From NCBI GenBank assembly GCA_012842425.1, contig DUSU01000077.1:1-39382 (forward strand): a DNA stretch of 39,382 bases. Reading direction: 5' to 3'. Position numbers and translations under genes: made by a program. Positions within the stretch are counted from its first letter, which is position 1, and each line of letters starts with the position of its first letter. Positions 20,700-29,114 of this stretch are shown in pieces. The notes beneath the pieces are model-generated. The model had not been told where the DNA came from, did no database searches, and saw only the letters and a program-made list of their open reading frames with translations. Origin of the DNA: Candidatus Fermentithermobacillaceae bacterium. Lineage in GTDB: Bacteria > Bacillota > Sulfobacillia > Fermentithermobacillales > Fermentithermobacillaceae.

Positions 20700-20815
20700 A
20701 TCGCTGAGTCTCCCAGATCGGGAGAGCGGGGGACCCAACTTATTCGGGGCTAATCGCGTAAGCGTAGGGCCAAACCTTTTCGGCCCGAGCCCGTCAGCTA
20801 ACCTCGTAAGCGTGG
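20700..20815 (+). ncRNA. Cyclic di-AMP riboswitch (ydaO-yuaA class)
   Basis: Class-diagnostic conserved strings in order: TCGCTGA...GGAGAGCGGGGGACCCAACT...TCGGGGCTAATC...GTAGGG...CCCGAGCCCGTCAGCTAACCTCGTAAGCGT; terminal helix CGCT/AGCG. Confidence 0.95.
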
Positions 20816-20819
20816 AGAA

Positions 20820-20866
20820 GGAAGACGGCTACATTGCGGCGTCCATTCCGCAACTCCTCGTCTTCC
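20820..20866 (+). promoter_or_regulatory. Two-tier hairpin immediately 3' of the riboswitch aptamer
   Basis: GGAAGACG (20820-20827) pairs with CGTCTTCC (20859-20866); inner TTGCGG (20834-20839) pairs with CCGCAA (20848-20853); no U tract after it. Confidence 0.6.
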
Positions 20867-21051
20867 CCTAAGGCAGTGGCTGCAAGCCATCTTGCGTATC
20901 CGGGATCTTTTGTGATCTCCGGGGTAGAGCACATGAGTTCAACTGGCCTTGCGCCGGTATGGGCGTAGGTTTGTGCCCTATTGTGCCAAAGGCCCGGCGT
21001 GTCTATGCGATTTTACCCCACTGCTCAGGAAACCGTGAGGAGGAGAGGCCC

Positions 21052-22044
21052 ATGCATGTATGCGTCATAACGGCGCCAACCGGTGACTGCCCGCTCAACC
21101 GGTACGATCCCCATGCCGCCCGGCAGACAAAGGAGACGCGGGATGCGGTAGCTGCGAGCCTCCGGGAGCTGGGCCATGAGGTGAGCGTGCTCGAGGCAGG
21201 GCCGTCCCTGCTCTTGGACATCGAGGCTTTGAAGCCGGAGGTACTGTTCAACATGGCCACGGGGTATCGCTCCAAAAAGGACCAGGCGAATATCGCCGCG
21301 CTCCTCGAACTGAGCGGTATTCCTTTCACAGGGGCGACATCCCACGGTCATCTTGTGGGGCTCCACAAGCACCTGGCCAAGATGGTCATGCAGGCAATCG
21401 GGGTAAGGACGCCTCCGTTCAGGGTCGCTTTTGGCGAAGGAGACCTAAACACCGGCCTTACTGAGGGGCTCAGGTTCCCGGTTATCGTAAAACCGGCCGC
21501 CGAAGGCTCAAGCGTGGGCATCACAGCCGACAGCGTGGTGACAAGTAACGCAGATGCTGCCCTGGTGGCATCTAAGGTTTTGAGAGATTTCGGACCCCCG
21601 GTCCTTGTAGAGGAGTTCATCTCAGGGAGGGAGTTCACCGTTGCCCTCCTGGGACATCCGCGTCTCAGGGCACTTCCGCCCGAGGAGATCATCTTCAAAG
21701 AGGGCGACATGTACACCTATGGAGTCAAGGCCCGCGACAACGTAACGGTCAAGTGCCCTGCTGACATCCCCGAAGACCTGGCCAGAGACTTGGAGGATAT
21801 GGCTTCAAGGGCCGCGACGGCCATCGGATGCCGGGATGCCGCGAGAGTAGATATCCGCCTAGACGGCGATGGGAAAGCGTATGTCCTCGAGGTCAACACA
21901 TTACCCGGCATGATGCCCGGCTACAGCGAGTTTCCGCGCATAGCGGCAGAGGTCGGGATCTCCTTCGCGGAGCTCGTGAAGACGCTCATCGAAGGCGCTA
22001 TATACAGGGCTCGGGGCGAAAACGTGCCTCAGGCTTTCATCTAG
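21052..22044 (+). CDS. D-alanine-D-alanine-ligase-like ATP-grasp enzyme, probably not a canonical Ddl
   Basis: ALLELSGIPFTGA, FPVIVKPAAEGSSVGI, VLVEEFISGREFTVALLG, ARVDIRLDGDGKAYVLEVNTLPGMMPGYSEFPRIA; RBS gaggaggagaggcccATG. Confidence 0.88.
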   Translation: MHVCVITAPTGDCPLNRYDPHAARQTKETRDAVAASLRELGHEVSVLEAGPSLLLDIEALKPEVLFNMATGYRSKKDQANIAALLELSGIPFTGATSHGHLVGLHKHLAKMVMQAIGVRTPPFRVAFGEGDLNTGLTEGLRFPVIVKPAAEGSSVGITADSVVTSNADAALVASKVLRDFGPPVLVEEFISGREFTVALLGHPRLRALPPEEIIFKEGDMYTYGVKARDNVTVKCPADIPEDLARDLEDMASRAATAIGCRDAARVDIRLDGDGKAYVLEVNTLPGMMPGYSEFPRIAAEVGISFAELVKTLIEGAIYRARGENVPQAFI

Positions 22045-22119
22045 AGCAGCGCAGCGGATGCTGTGCGAGACCGGATTATCCGGACATCTCACAAAGAAAA
22101 GAGAAAGGAGGCAGTAAGA

Positions 22120-23244
22120 ATGGCGGAGGAACTGCGCACTCACATAGGGCTGGAAAACGGAGATTTTGCTGTCATAGGAGCGGGGAACGGCGGCGTTGCG
22201 ATGGCGGGGTTCTTGGCCCTCAGAGGATACACTGTAAACCTTTGGAATAGGTCAGTGAGGACCATCCAAGACATTGAGTCGTGCGGGGGTATATTCCTCG
22301 AAGGTGAGATTAAGGGAGTAGCCGTTCCCAACAAAGTCACGACCGACATAGAGGAAGCCGTGAAAGGCGTGCCTGTCATCATGGTGACGGTACCTGCATC
22401 TGCCCATGAGACGGTGGCGCGTCTCATGGCGCCTTACCTTAGCGATGGCCAGATCATCGTGCTTAATCCCGGGAGGACAGGTGGCGCTCTGCATTTCCGC
22501 GCCACCCTCCGGAGGGAAGGGTGCACGGCTTCGGTAACCGTGGCTGAAACCAATACCTTTGTATATGCGAGCAGGACTCTGGGGCCCGGGCGCTCCCGGG
22601 TGTTCGGAGTCAAGAAATCAGTGAGTATAGCGGCTCTTCCTGCGGTAAGGACCGTTCAGGTTGTGAGGGCCCTCAAACCTGTGTACCCTCAGTTCTTGCC
22701 GGTTGAGAGCGTGATGGTCACCAGCCTCGACAACATGGGCGCGGTGTTCCATCCCGTTCCGACGCTCCTGAATGCCGCAAGGGTTGAGGCGTCCCTGGCT
22801 TTTCAGCACTACACCGACGGGATATCGCCCTCGGTGGCAGGAGTGCTGGAAGCGCTCGACCGTGAAAGGCTGAGCATCGCGGACGCTTTGGGGGTGCCTG
22901 CAAGGTCGGCCCTTGAATGGCTGCGCGAGAGCTACGGTATTCAGGCGGACAATTTGTACGACGCCATCCAGGCCAACAAGGCTTACCACGGCATTTCGGC
23001 CCCCACTACGCTAAGCTGCCGGTACATCACCGAAGATGTCCCCTTTAGCCTCGTCCCGATGCTTTCCTTGGCCGAGGCTGCGGGAGTCGACACGCCGGTG
23101 ATCCGCGCGGCGGTGAACATGGCGTGCGCCCTTACCGGCGAGGACTACGCGGCCAAAGGCCGTACCGCCGAGAGCATGGGAATAGCGGGCCTCTCCGGGC
23201 AGGAGATCATCGAGCACGTCGTTCAGGAGGTGTATCACGGATGA
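22120..23244 (+). CDS. NAD(P)-dependent octopine/nopaline dehydrogenase family protein
   Basis: FAVIGAGNGGVAMAGFLALRGYTVNLWNR, LNPGRTGGALHFRATL, VAETNTFVYASR, SLDNMGAVFHPVPTLLNAARVE, NKAYHGISAPTTLSCRYITEDVPFSLVPMLSLAEAAGVDTPVIRAAV; RBS GAAAGGAGG upstream of ATG. Confidence 0.92.
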   Translation: MAEELRTHIGLENGDFAVIGAGNGGVAMAGFLALRGYTVNLWNRSVRTIQDIESCGGIFLEGEIKGVAVPNKVTTDIEEAVKGVPVIMVTVPASAHETVARLMAPYLSDGQIIVLNPGRTGGALHFRATLRREGCTASVTVAETNTFVYASRTLGPGRSRVFGVKKSVSIAALPAVRTVQVVRALKPVYPQFLPVESVMVTSLDNMGAVFHPVPTLLNAARVEASLAFQHYTDGISPSVAGVLEALDRERLSIADALGVPARSALEWLRESYGIQADNLYDAIQANKAYHGISAPTTLSCRYITEDVPFSLVPMLSLAEAAGVDTPVIRAAVNMACALTGEDYAAKGRTAESMGIAGLSGQEIIEHVVQEVYHG

Positions 23245-24998
23245 CTGCAAGCACCCGCATATCGAACGGTAACGGACCTGGACCCAGGCGGGGGAAGAGG
23301 ATACTGGGCGCGTCAATGGGCGACTGCGTCCACGTGGCAGGAGTGCTTAACTTCCTGAGGCTAGCCGAGAGCCAGGGCTATTCAACAGAGTTCGCCGGGG
23401 CTGCCGTGTCGCCTGAGGATCTGGCGGCTCTTGCAAAGGCGAAGAAGTCGGACTACCTCGCTGTAGGATATCGCCTGGACCCTCAGGCTGCCAGGAACCT
23501 GATAAGAAGGCTGAAGGCCGCCCTAGAAAAGAAAGACTGCGCGCCGCGCCTACTCTTTGGCGGCACCCCGCCCGTGGCGGAGGTCGCGAGGGAAGAGGGT
23601 GGCTTCGACGCTGTTTTCTCCGGCAGAGAAGATATCGACGAGATCATCGCGTACCTCAGGGGAAAGCCCGTCCTGAAAGACGTCCCAAAATACCCCGATA
23701 CCCTCGGCGAAAGGATCGAGTGGAAAGAGCCTTATCCCATCCTAAGGCACCACTTCGGTCTTCCGTCTGTGGATGAGACCGCCGAAGGCATAAAGAAGAT
23801 CGCCGGATCCGGCGTCCTGGACGTCATTTCCCTGGGTCCGGACCAGAACGCCCAGGAAAGGTTCTTCCATCCGGAGGAGATGGACCACGACCAGGACGGA
23901 GCCGGCGGGACGGCGATACGGTCAAGGGAGGACTTTGAAAAGCTTTACGCGGCCTCGCGGACGGGCAACCAACCGCTCATGCGTTGTTACAGCGGGACGC
24001 GCGACGTCCTTCGCTTTGCCGCTCTCCTCGCCGAGACCATAAAGAACGCGTGGGCAGCCGTTCCTCTTACCTGGTACAACGTGCTGGACGGCCGCGGACC
24101 CAGGCCCGTCGTGCAGTCTATTGCCGAAAGCCAAGAAGTCATGGCATGGCACGCGGTAAGAGGGATCCCCGTCGAGGTCAACGAGTCTCACCACTGGAGT
24201 CTGAGAGACGCGCCCGATGTGGTGGCCGTGGCAGCCGCGTACCTGGCGGCGTACAACGCGAAGAAGGCCGGGGTCAAGGAGTACGTTGCCCAGTTCATGT
24301 TCAACACTCCTCCGGGCACGAGCCCTGCTATGGACCTCGGCAAGATGCTCGCCAAGATCAAGATGATTGAGTCCCTTGCGGGAGACGACTTCCGGGTATA
24401 CCGGCAGGTAAGGGCAGGACTGGCCAGTTTCCCGACGGACCTTGACCAAGCAAAGGGCCACCTGGCTCTCTCCACGACGGTTTCCATGGCAGTAAGGCCG
24501 CACATTGTCCATGTGGTTGGTTACTGTGAGGCCGACCATCTGGCCGGCCCTGAGGAAGTAATCGAGAGCTGCCGGATAGCCAGGGGCGCCATCCGCTCCT
24601 GCTTGCAGGGAATGCCCGATATGACCCGGGATGACTCCGTAATCGCAAGGCGCGACCGGTTGGTCCGGGATGCGGGGGTCCTCCTAGACGGGATAGCGGA
24701 GATACACCGCCTTCTCAGGGAAGGCGCCATCCCCGTCGACAAGAGGGCCGGGTCTTTCGAGATCGGGCCCGACCCCTTCACCGATCCGGTTACCTTGGCA
24801 ACCGCTATCGGGCTGGGCGTATTGGACGCACCTCACCTCAAGGGCAATCCCAGCGCGTATGGGGAGAGCTTGACTGCCATGGTGGACGGTGCTTGCGTGG
24901 CGATTGACCCCTCGACGCGGAAACCCATCCCCGAAGAACTGAGGATCGAGAGGATACTCGACATGTTCAGTAAGAAGCGGGTGGCGGCTGCTAAGTAA
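23241..24998 (+). CDS. Cobalamin (B12)-binding-domain protein fused to a large C-terminal domain reminiscent of B12-dependent mutase barrels
   Basis: N-terminal GKRILGASMGDCVHVAGVLNFLRLAESQGYSTEFAGAAVSPEDL...LLFGGTPPVAEVAREEGGFDAVFSGREDIDEII resembles B12-binding folds; C-terminal ~420 aa (TWYNVLDGRGPRPVVQSIAESQEVMAWHAVRGIPVEVNESHHW...). ATGA overlap with the upstream gene. Confidence 0.7.
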   Translation: MTASTRISNGNGPGPRRGKRILGASMGDCVHVAGVLNFLRLAESQGYSTEFAGAAVSPEDLAALAKAKKSDYLAVGYRLDPQAARNLIRRLKAALEKKDCAPRLLFGGTPPVAEVAREEGGFDAVFSGREDIDEIIAYLRGKPVLKDVPKYPDTLGERIEWKEPYPILRHHFGLPSVDETAEGIKKIAGSGVLDVISLGPDQNAQERFFHPEEMDHDQDGAGGTAIRSREDFEKLYAASRTGNQPLMRCYSGTRDVLRFAALLAETIKNAWAAVPLTWYNVLDGRGPRPVVQSIAESQEVMAWHAVRGIPVEVNESHHWSLRDAPDVVAVAAAYLAAYNAKKAGVKEYVAQFMFNTPPGTSPAMDLGKMLAKIKMIESLAGDDFRVYRQVRAGLASFPTDLDQAKGHLALSTTVSMAVRPHIVHVVGYCEADHLAGPEEVIESCRIARGAIRSCLQGMPDMTRDDSVIARRDRLVRDAGVLLDGIAEIHRLLREGAIPVDKRAGSFEIGPDPFTDPVTLATAIGLGVLDAPHLKGNPSAYGESLTAMVDGACVAIDPSTRKPIPEELRIERILDMFSKKRVAAAK

Positions 24999-25072
24999 CC
25001 AGTTAGCGGTAGAGTCTCCGGCGTGAGATGCCGGAAAGACAGGGAAAAGGCCCTCTAATCTGGGCTAAGAGA

Positions 25073-25106
25073 AGGACCGGCGGCTCAGCGCAGAGCTGCC
25101 GGTCCT
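25073..25106. terminator. Hairpin between converging genes (possible bidirectional terminator)
   Basis: AGGACCGGC-g-GCTC-agcgca-GAGC-t-GCCGGTCCT; reverse-strand tail is TCTCTTAG, forward tail is not U-rich. Confidence 0.55.
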
Positions 25107-25133
25107 CGGTATGCGTTTGGGAGCCTTCCGGAC

Positions 25134-27224
25134 CTAACCTTTCAGGTACTTCTCAAACCACCTCACGATGTGGTCGAGCCTTTCCACCCTGTTCCAGGGT
25201 TTCCCCGAGCGGGAGAGCTCGTGGTTTTCGCCGGCGAACTTCACGAACTCTACCGTCTTGCCGAGCCTCTTGAGCGCGACGTACCACTGTTCGGCTTGCT
25301 CCAGCGGGCAGCGGTAGTCCTGTTCCGAATGGATGATGAGGAGCGGGGTCTTGACGTTGGGGGCGTACCTAATGGGCGACCGCTCCATTATGAAGTCCTC
25401 GCTGTCCCAGAGGTCTCTTCCGCCGAAGCCCCTCTTGTTTCCGAACCAGCCGATGTCCGATACGCCGTACTTGGTGTACATATTCGAGATGCTGCGCTGG
25501 GTCACCGCTGCGGCGAACTCGTCGGTGTGGCCCACTATCCAGTTGGTCATGTAGCCGCCGTAGCTGCCTCCGGTTACGCCGATCTTGTTTACCTGGACCC
25601 AAGGCACCTTGTCGACGTAGTGCTTCAGCGACATGATGTCTTGGTAGTCCATCCCGCCCCAGTCACCGATGACGCCGTCTGCGAATTTCTTGCCGTAACC
25701 CGAGCTCCCGCGCGGGTTGCAGTAGAAGACGCCGAAACCTTTAGAGCACAGGAGCTGGAACTCCAAGAAGAAGGCTTCGCCGTACGCCGCGTGGGGTCCC
25801 CCGTGGATCTCGATAATCGCAGGGTACTTCTTGCCTTCTTCGAAGCCTGCCGGCTTCATCATCCAGCCGTCCAGCTCGAGACCGTCGGTGGAATGGAAGG
25901 TAAAGGGTTCGGGAGTGACCAGGGTGACGCCGGAGAGGAGCTCCTCGTTTACTGCCGTGACCTGTTGCAGGGGGCAGGATTCGGAGATGGGACCGCAGAT
26001 GGGACCCGTGAGCTCGATCGCGTAGATGTCGCCCGGGTTCACAGGTGAGTTCCCGTTAAAGGCCAAGAGGAGGTTTCCGCCGGGGAGCTCCCTCATGGCA
26101 AATGAGTTGGTCACGGGCGGGAACTTGCCGCAGTAGTTTAGGTTTCCGGGGACTGCGCCCGCCACCAGTTCAACGTGAGGGATGTCCAGAGACGTCTTGT
26201 AGATCCCCGAGGTACGCTTGTCGGTCAGGGTGAAGTACAGCGTCCGGCTGTCGCTTGACCAGTACGGGCCGGAGCGGCCTGCGTCAAACCTGGAATCGGA
26301 ACCGAGTCCCGAACCGACGCTCCTGTCGATATCCCAGAGGTGCACGATATCGCCGCCACCGGCGGGCACAACCATGACCTCGATGTTGGCAGTGGAGACC
26401 TCGCCTTCCTGGTGGCCCAAGACCGCGATCCACTTGCCGTCGGGCGAGTATACAGGCGCATGGACGGGGCCCTTTCCAAACGTGTACCTCTTGGCCTCTC
26501 CGCCCTCATGAGGGATCACCCAGAGGTCGGGTATCATCCTTAGCTCTCTGTCAGGCTCCCTCGCGGAGATGAAGGCTATCATCTTTCCGTCCGGAGAGAA
26601 AGCAGGGCTCATGTCGTGGAAATCGCCCGTGGTAACCTGCCTGATTTCGCCGGTTGAGACCTCTACGGTGTATATGTGTACGGGCCTTGGGTCGACGACT
26701 CCGGGTACGCCGTTTGCCTTGTAGCGGAGGTGGGTTATGACCGTGACATCTTTCGAAGTATCTATCTCGCCCGGCTTTGTCTCCTTCTTGGGCTTGGGTT
26801 CCCGGGAGCAGAAGGCGATGCGCTTGGAGTCGGGCGACCAGGTGAACTGGGAGAGACCGTCTTCCAAGTTCGTGAGCTGGCGCGCCTCCCCTCCTTCTTT
26901 CATGTTCAGGATCCACAGCTGGTTCTTGCCGGAGCGGTTGGAAGTGAAGGCCAGCATAGAGCCGTCAGGAGAAAACCTGGGCGAGCCTTCCCTTGCGCCG
27001 TCTCCGTTCTGCTTCTTCCCGTATGTGAGGCGGGAGGGCGGTCCGAACTTCCCCGACTCATCTCTCCTTGAAATGTAGATGGCCGATTCGTATTGGTTCT
27101 TTTCTGCGTTAACCCACGTCTTGACCCACACGAGCTCCTTTCCTGAAGGAGAGAGCTCCGGGTCTCCCGTGAACCTGAGCGACCAGAGGTCCCGCGATGT
27201 GAGCGGTCTTTTTTGCTTCTCCAT
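25134..27224 (-). CDS. S9 family peptidase (prolyl oligopeptidase / acylaminoacyl-peptidase type)
   Basis: N-terminal PD40/WD40-like repeats (FSPDGSMLAFTSNRSGKNQLW, WSPDSKRIAF), catalytic GVTGGSYGGYMTNWIVGHT, C-terminal HSEQDYRCPLEQAEQWYVALKRLGKTVEFVKFAGENHELSRSGKP. Confidence 0.94.
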   Translation of the reverse strand: MEKQKRPLTSRDLWSLRFTGDPELSPSGKELVWVKTWVNAEKNQYESAIYISRRDESGKFGPPSRLTYGKKQNGDGAREGSPRFSPDGSMLAFTSNRSGKNQLWILNMKEGGEARQLTNLEDGLSQFTWSPDSKRIAFCSREPKPKKETKPGEIDTSKDVTVITHLRYKANGVPGVVDPRPVHIYTVEVSTGEIRQVTTGDFHDMSPAFSPDGKMIAFISAREPDRELRMIPDLWVIPHEGGEAKRYTFGKGPVHAPVYSPDGKWIAVLGHQEGEVSTANIEVMVVPAGGGDIVHLWDIDRSVGSGLGSDSRFDAGRSGPYWSSDSRTLYFTLTDKRTSGIYKTSLDIPHVELVAGAVPGNLNYCGKFPPVTNSFAMRELPGGNLLLAFNGNSPVNPGDIYAIELTGPICGPISESCPLQQVTAVNEELLSGVTLVTPEPFTFHSTDGLELDGWMMKPAGFEEGKKYPAIIEIHGGPHAAYGEAFFLEFQLLCSKGFGVFYCNPRGSSGYGKKFADGVIGDWGGMDYQDIMSLKHYVDKVPWVQVNKIGVTGGSYGGYMTNWIVGHTDEFAAAVTQRSISNMYTKYGVSDIGWFGNKRGFGGRDLWDSEDFIMERSPIRYAPNVKTPLLIIHSEQDYRCPLEQAEQWYVALKRLGKTVEFVKFAGENHELSRSGKPWNRVERLDHIVRWFEKYLKG

Positions 27225-27515
27225 CTATGCACCCTCCCGTATGTTTGCATGCATTCATAGATATCTCGGAATGCCCTGTGGAATGCGACTAATCGAGCCG
27301 TTTAGGTCATTCTTCACGGACATGCCGTCATCCTCTACAAAGGAGAGCGCTCAGGTTATTGAATGTTTGTCCGGCGGGTGATAAAGTCTTCCTGAGAATT
27401 GTTGTGCGCCGGGCAAAGTGACATAAATGTATACACAATTCAACCCGGATTCTCAGCCAGAGGTGCCGGCAGCGAGGTTTGAGCCCGGGACCGAGTCATC
27501 CTCAACGCAGAAGAG

Positions 27516-29081
27516 GTGTGGGACTTGAGAAACCAAGTGATTATCCTCGATTTCGGAGCCCAGTACACCCAGCTCATCGCAAGGAACATCCGCGAACTCA
27601 AAGTCTATTGCCAGGTAATCCCCGGCGACGCTCCGGTAAGTGAAATCAAGTCCAGTGTCGACCCGGCGGGTAAGGATATCCCGGGCGCAATCGTCCTGTC
27701 AGGGGGGCCTGACAGCGTCTACGAGGAAGGGGTCGCGCTGCCCGACCCGGCCATCTTCGAACTAGGCTGCCCGGTTCTGGGAATCTGCTACGGTATGCAG
27801 GCAATGGCCAAGGTGCTGGGAGGAAGAGTAGTGGAAGGCAGCGTCCACGGGACCAGGGAATACGGCCCGCGAGTCCTGCATGTGGCTGCGAAGGAAGGCA
27901 TATTCCATGGCTTCCCCGATGAAACCCGCGTATGGATGAGCCACGGCGACACGGTGGATGAGGTGCCTCCCGGGTTTTCTGTCACCGGTTCGACCGAAAA
28001 GACAAAGGTGGCGGCGATGGCCGATCCCGTCAGGAAGCTGTACGGGGTCCAGTTCCATCCGGAAGTCAAGAACACCGTGCTGGGTAGGGAACTCATCGCC
28101 AACTTCCTGTTCAAAGTGGCCGGGCTTGAGCCCGACTGGACCATGGAGCGCTTTGTGGAGCGTTCCGTGAAGGAGATCCGGGAAAGGGTCGGGGACGCTC
28201 ACGTCGTAGCAGGCGTTTCGGGCGGGGTGGACTCGACGGTCTGCGCCGTCTTGGTCCATAAAGCCATCGGAGACAACCTGCACCCGATCCTGGTCGACCA
28301 CGGACTCATGAGACAAGACGAAGCGGCTTACGTGGTGGATGCCCTTGCCAGACTCGGGGTCAAGGTGAAACTGGTGAACGCGCAGGACAGGTTCCTGAGC
28401 AGGCTTGAGGGAGTGGCCGACCCCGAGCGCAAGCGGAAGATCATAGGTGAAGAGTTCATCCGGGTCTTCGAGGAGGAAGCCGAGAAGCTCGGCAACGTAG
28501 AGTACATCCTGCAAGGCACGATCTACCCCGATGTAATCGAATCGGGTACCCGCACACGCAACGTCATAAAGAGCCACCACAATGTCGGAGGACTTCCCGA
28601 GAGAATGAACCTGAAACTCCTCGAGCCGGTCCGGGAGCTTTTCAAGGACGAAGTCAGGCTCGTTGGAAAAGAACTGGGGCTATCGGACGAGTTCGTCGGA
28701 AGACACCCCTTCCCAGGACCGGGGCTTGCGGTCAGGGTCCTCGGCGAGGTTACCCGCGAGAAGCTGGATGTGGTGAGGAAGGCCCAGGCGATCCTGGATG
28801 AGGAGATCCGCCGCGCCGGTTGGTACGACAGACTGTGGCAGTGCTTTTGCGTGCTCCCCAACGTGCGCACAGTCGGCGTGATGGGAGACCGCCGCACTTA
28901 CGGCCACGTGGTCGCCATAAGGGCCGTCCATTCGGAAGACGCCATGACGGCGGACTGGGCAAGGCTGCCTTACGACGTCCTGGAGAGAGTATCCACGCGC
29001 ATAGTCAATGAAGTCCACGATGCTACCCGGGTGGTCTTGGACATCACTTCCAAGCCACCGTCGACTATTGAGTGGGAGTAG
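27516..29081 (+). CDS. guaA: GMP synthase (glutamine-hydrolysing)
   Basis: VIILDFGAQYTQLIARNIRE, LGICYGMQAMA, GVSGGVDSTVCAVLVHKAIGD, GRHPFPGPGLAVRVLGEV, C-terminal KPPSTIEWE; GTG start. Confidence 0.96.
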   Translation: MWDLRNQVIILDFGAQYTQLIARNIRELKVYCQVIPGDAPVSEIKSSVDPAGKDIPGAIVLSGGPDSVYEEGVALPDPAIFELGCPVLGICYGMQAMAKVLGGRVVEGSVHGTREYGPRVLHVAAKEGIFHGFPDETRVWMSHGDTVDEVPPGFSVTGSTEKTKVAAMADPVRKLYGVQFHPEVKNTVLGRELIANFLFKVAGLEPDWTMERFVERSVKEIRERVGDAHVVAGVSGGVDSTVCAVLVHKAIGDNLHPILVDHGLMRQDEAAYVVDALARLGVKVKLVNAQDRFLSRLEGVADPERKRKIIGEEFIRVFEEEAEKLGNVEYILQGTIYPDVIESGTRTRNVIKSHHNVGGLPERMNLKLLEPVRELFKDEVRLVGKELGLSDEFVGRHPFPGPGLAVRVLGEVTREKLDVVRKAQAILDEEIRRAGWYDRLWQCFCVLPNVRTVGVMGDRRTYGHVVAIRAVHSEDAMTADWARLPYDVLERVSTRIVNEVHDATRVVLDITSKPPSTIEWE

Positions 29082-29114
29082 GACGGAAAGAGATACGGAA
29101 AGGGGAGACGGCCT

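Noticed and set aside
18147-20815. Functional link between the HD-GYP (c-di-GMP) gene and the nearby c-di-AMP riboswitch
   Set aside because: Different second messengers, opposite strands, and separated by the MFS gene; proximity alone is not evidence.
20638-20900. Small ORF or tRNA-like element in the 410-bp gap before the ATP-grasp gene
   Set aside because: The structure is fully explained by the ydaO riboswitch and following hairpins; no ORF in the track covers it.
25170-26048. 292-aa plus-strand ORF
   Set aside because: Antisense to the S9 peptidase catalytic domain; shadow ORF.
27225-27515. Purine or PRPP riboswitch upstream of guaA
   Set aside because: Looked for the conserved core strings and did not find them; only generic inverted repeats are present.
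27762-28580. 272-aa minus-strand ORF
   Set aside because: Antisense to guaA; shadow ORF.
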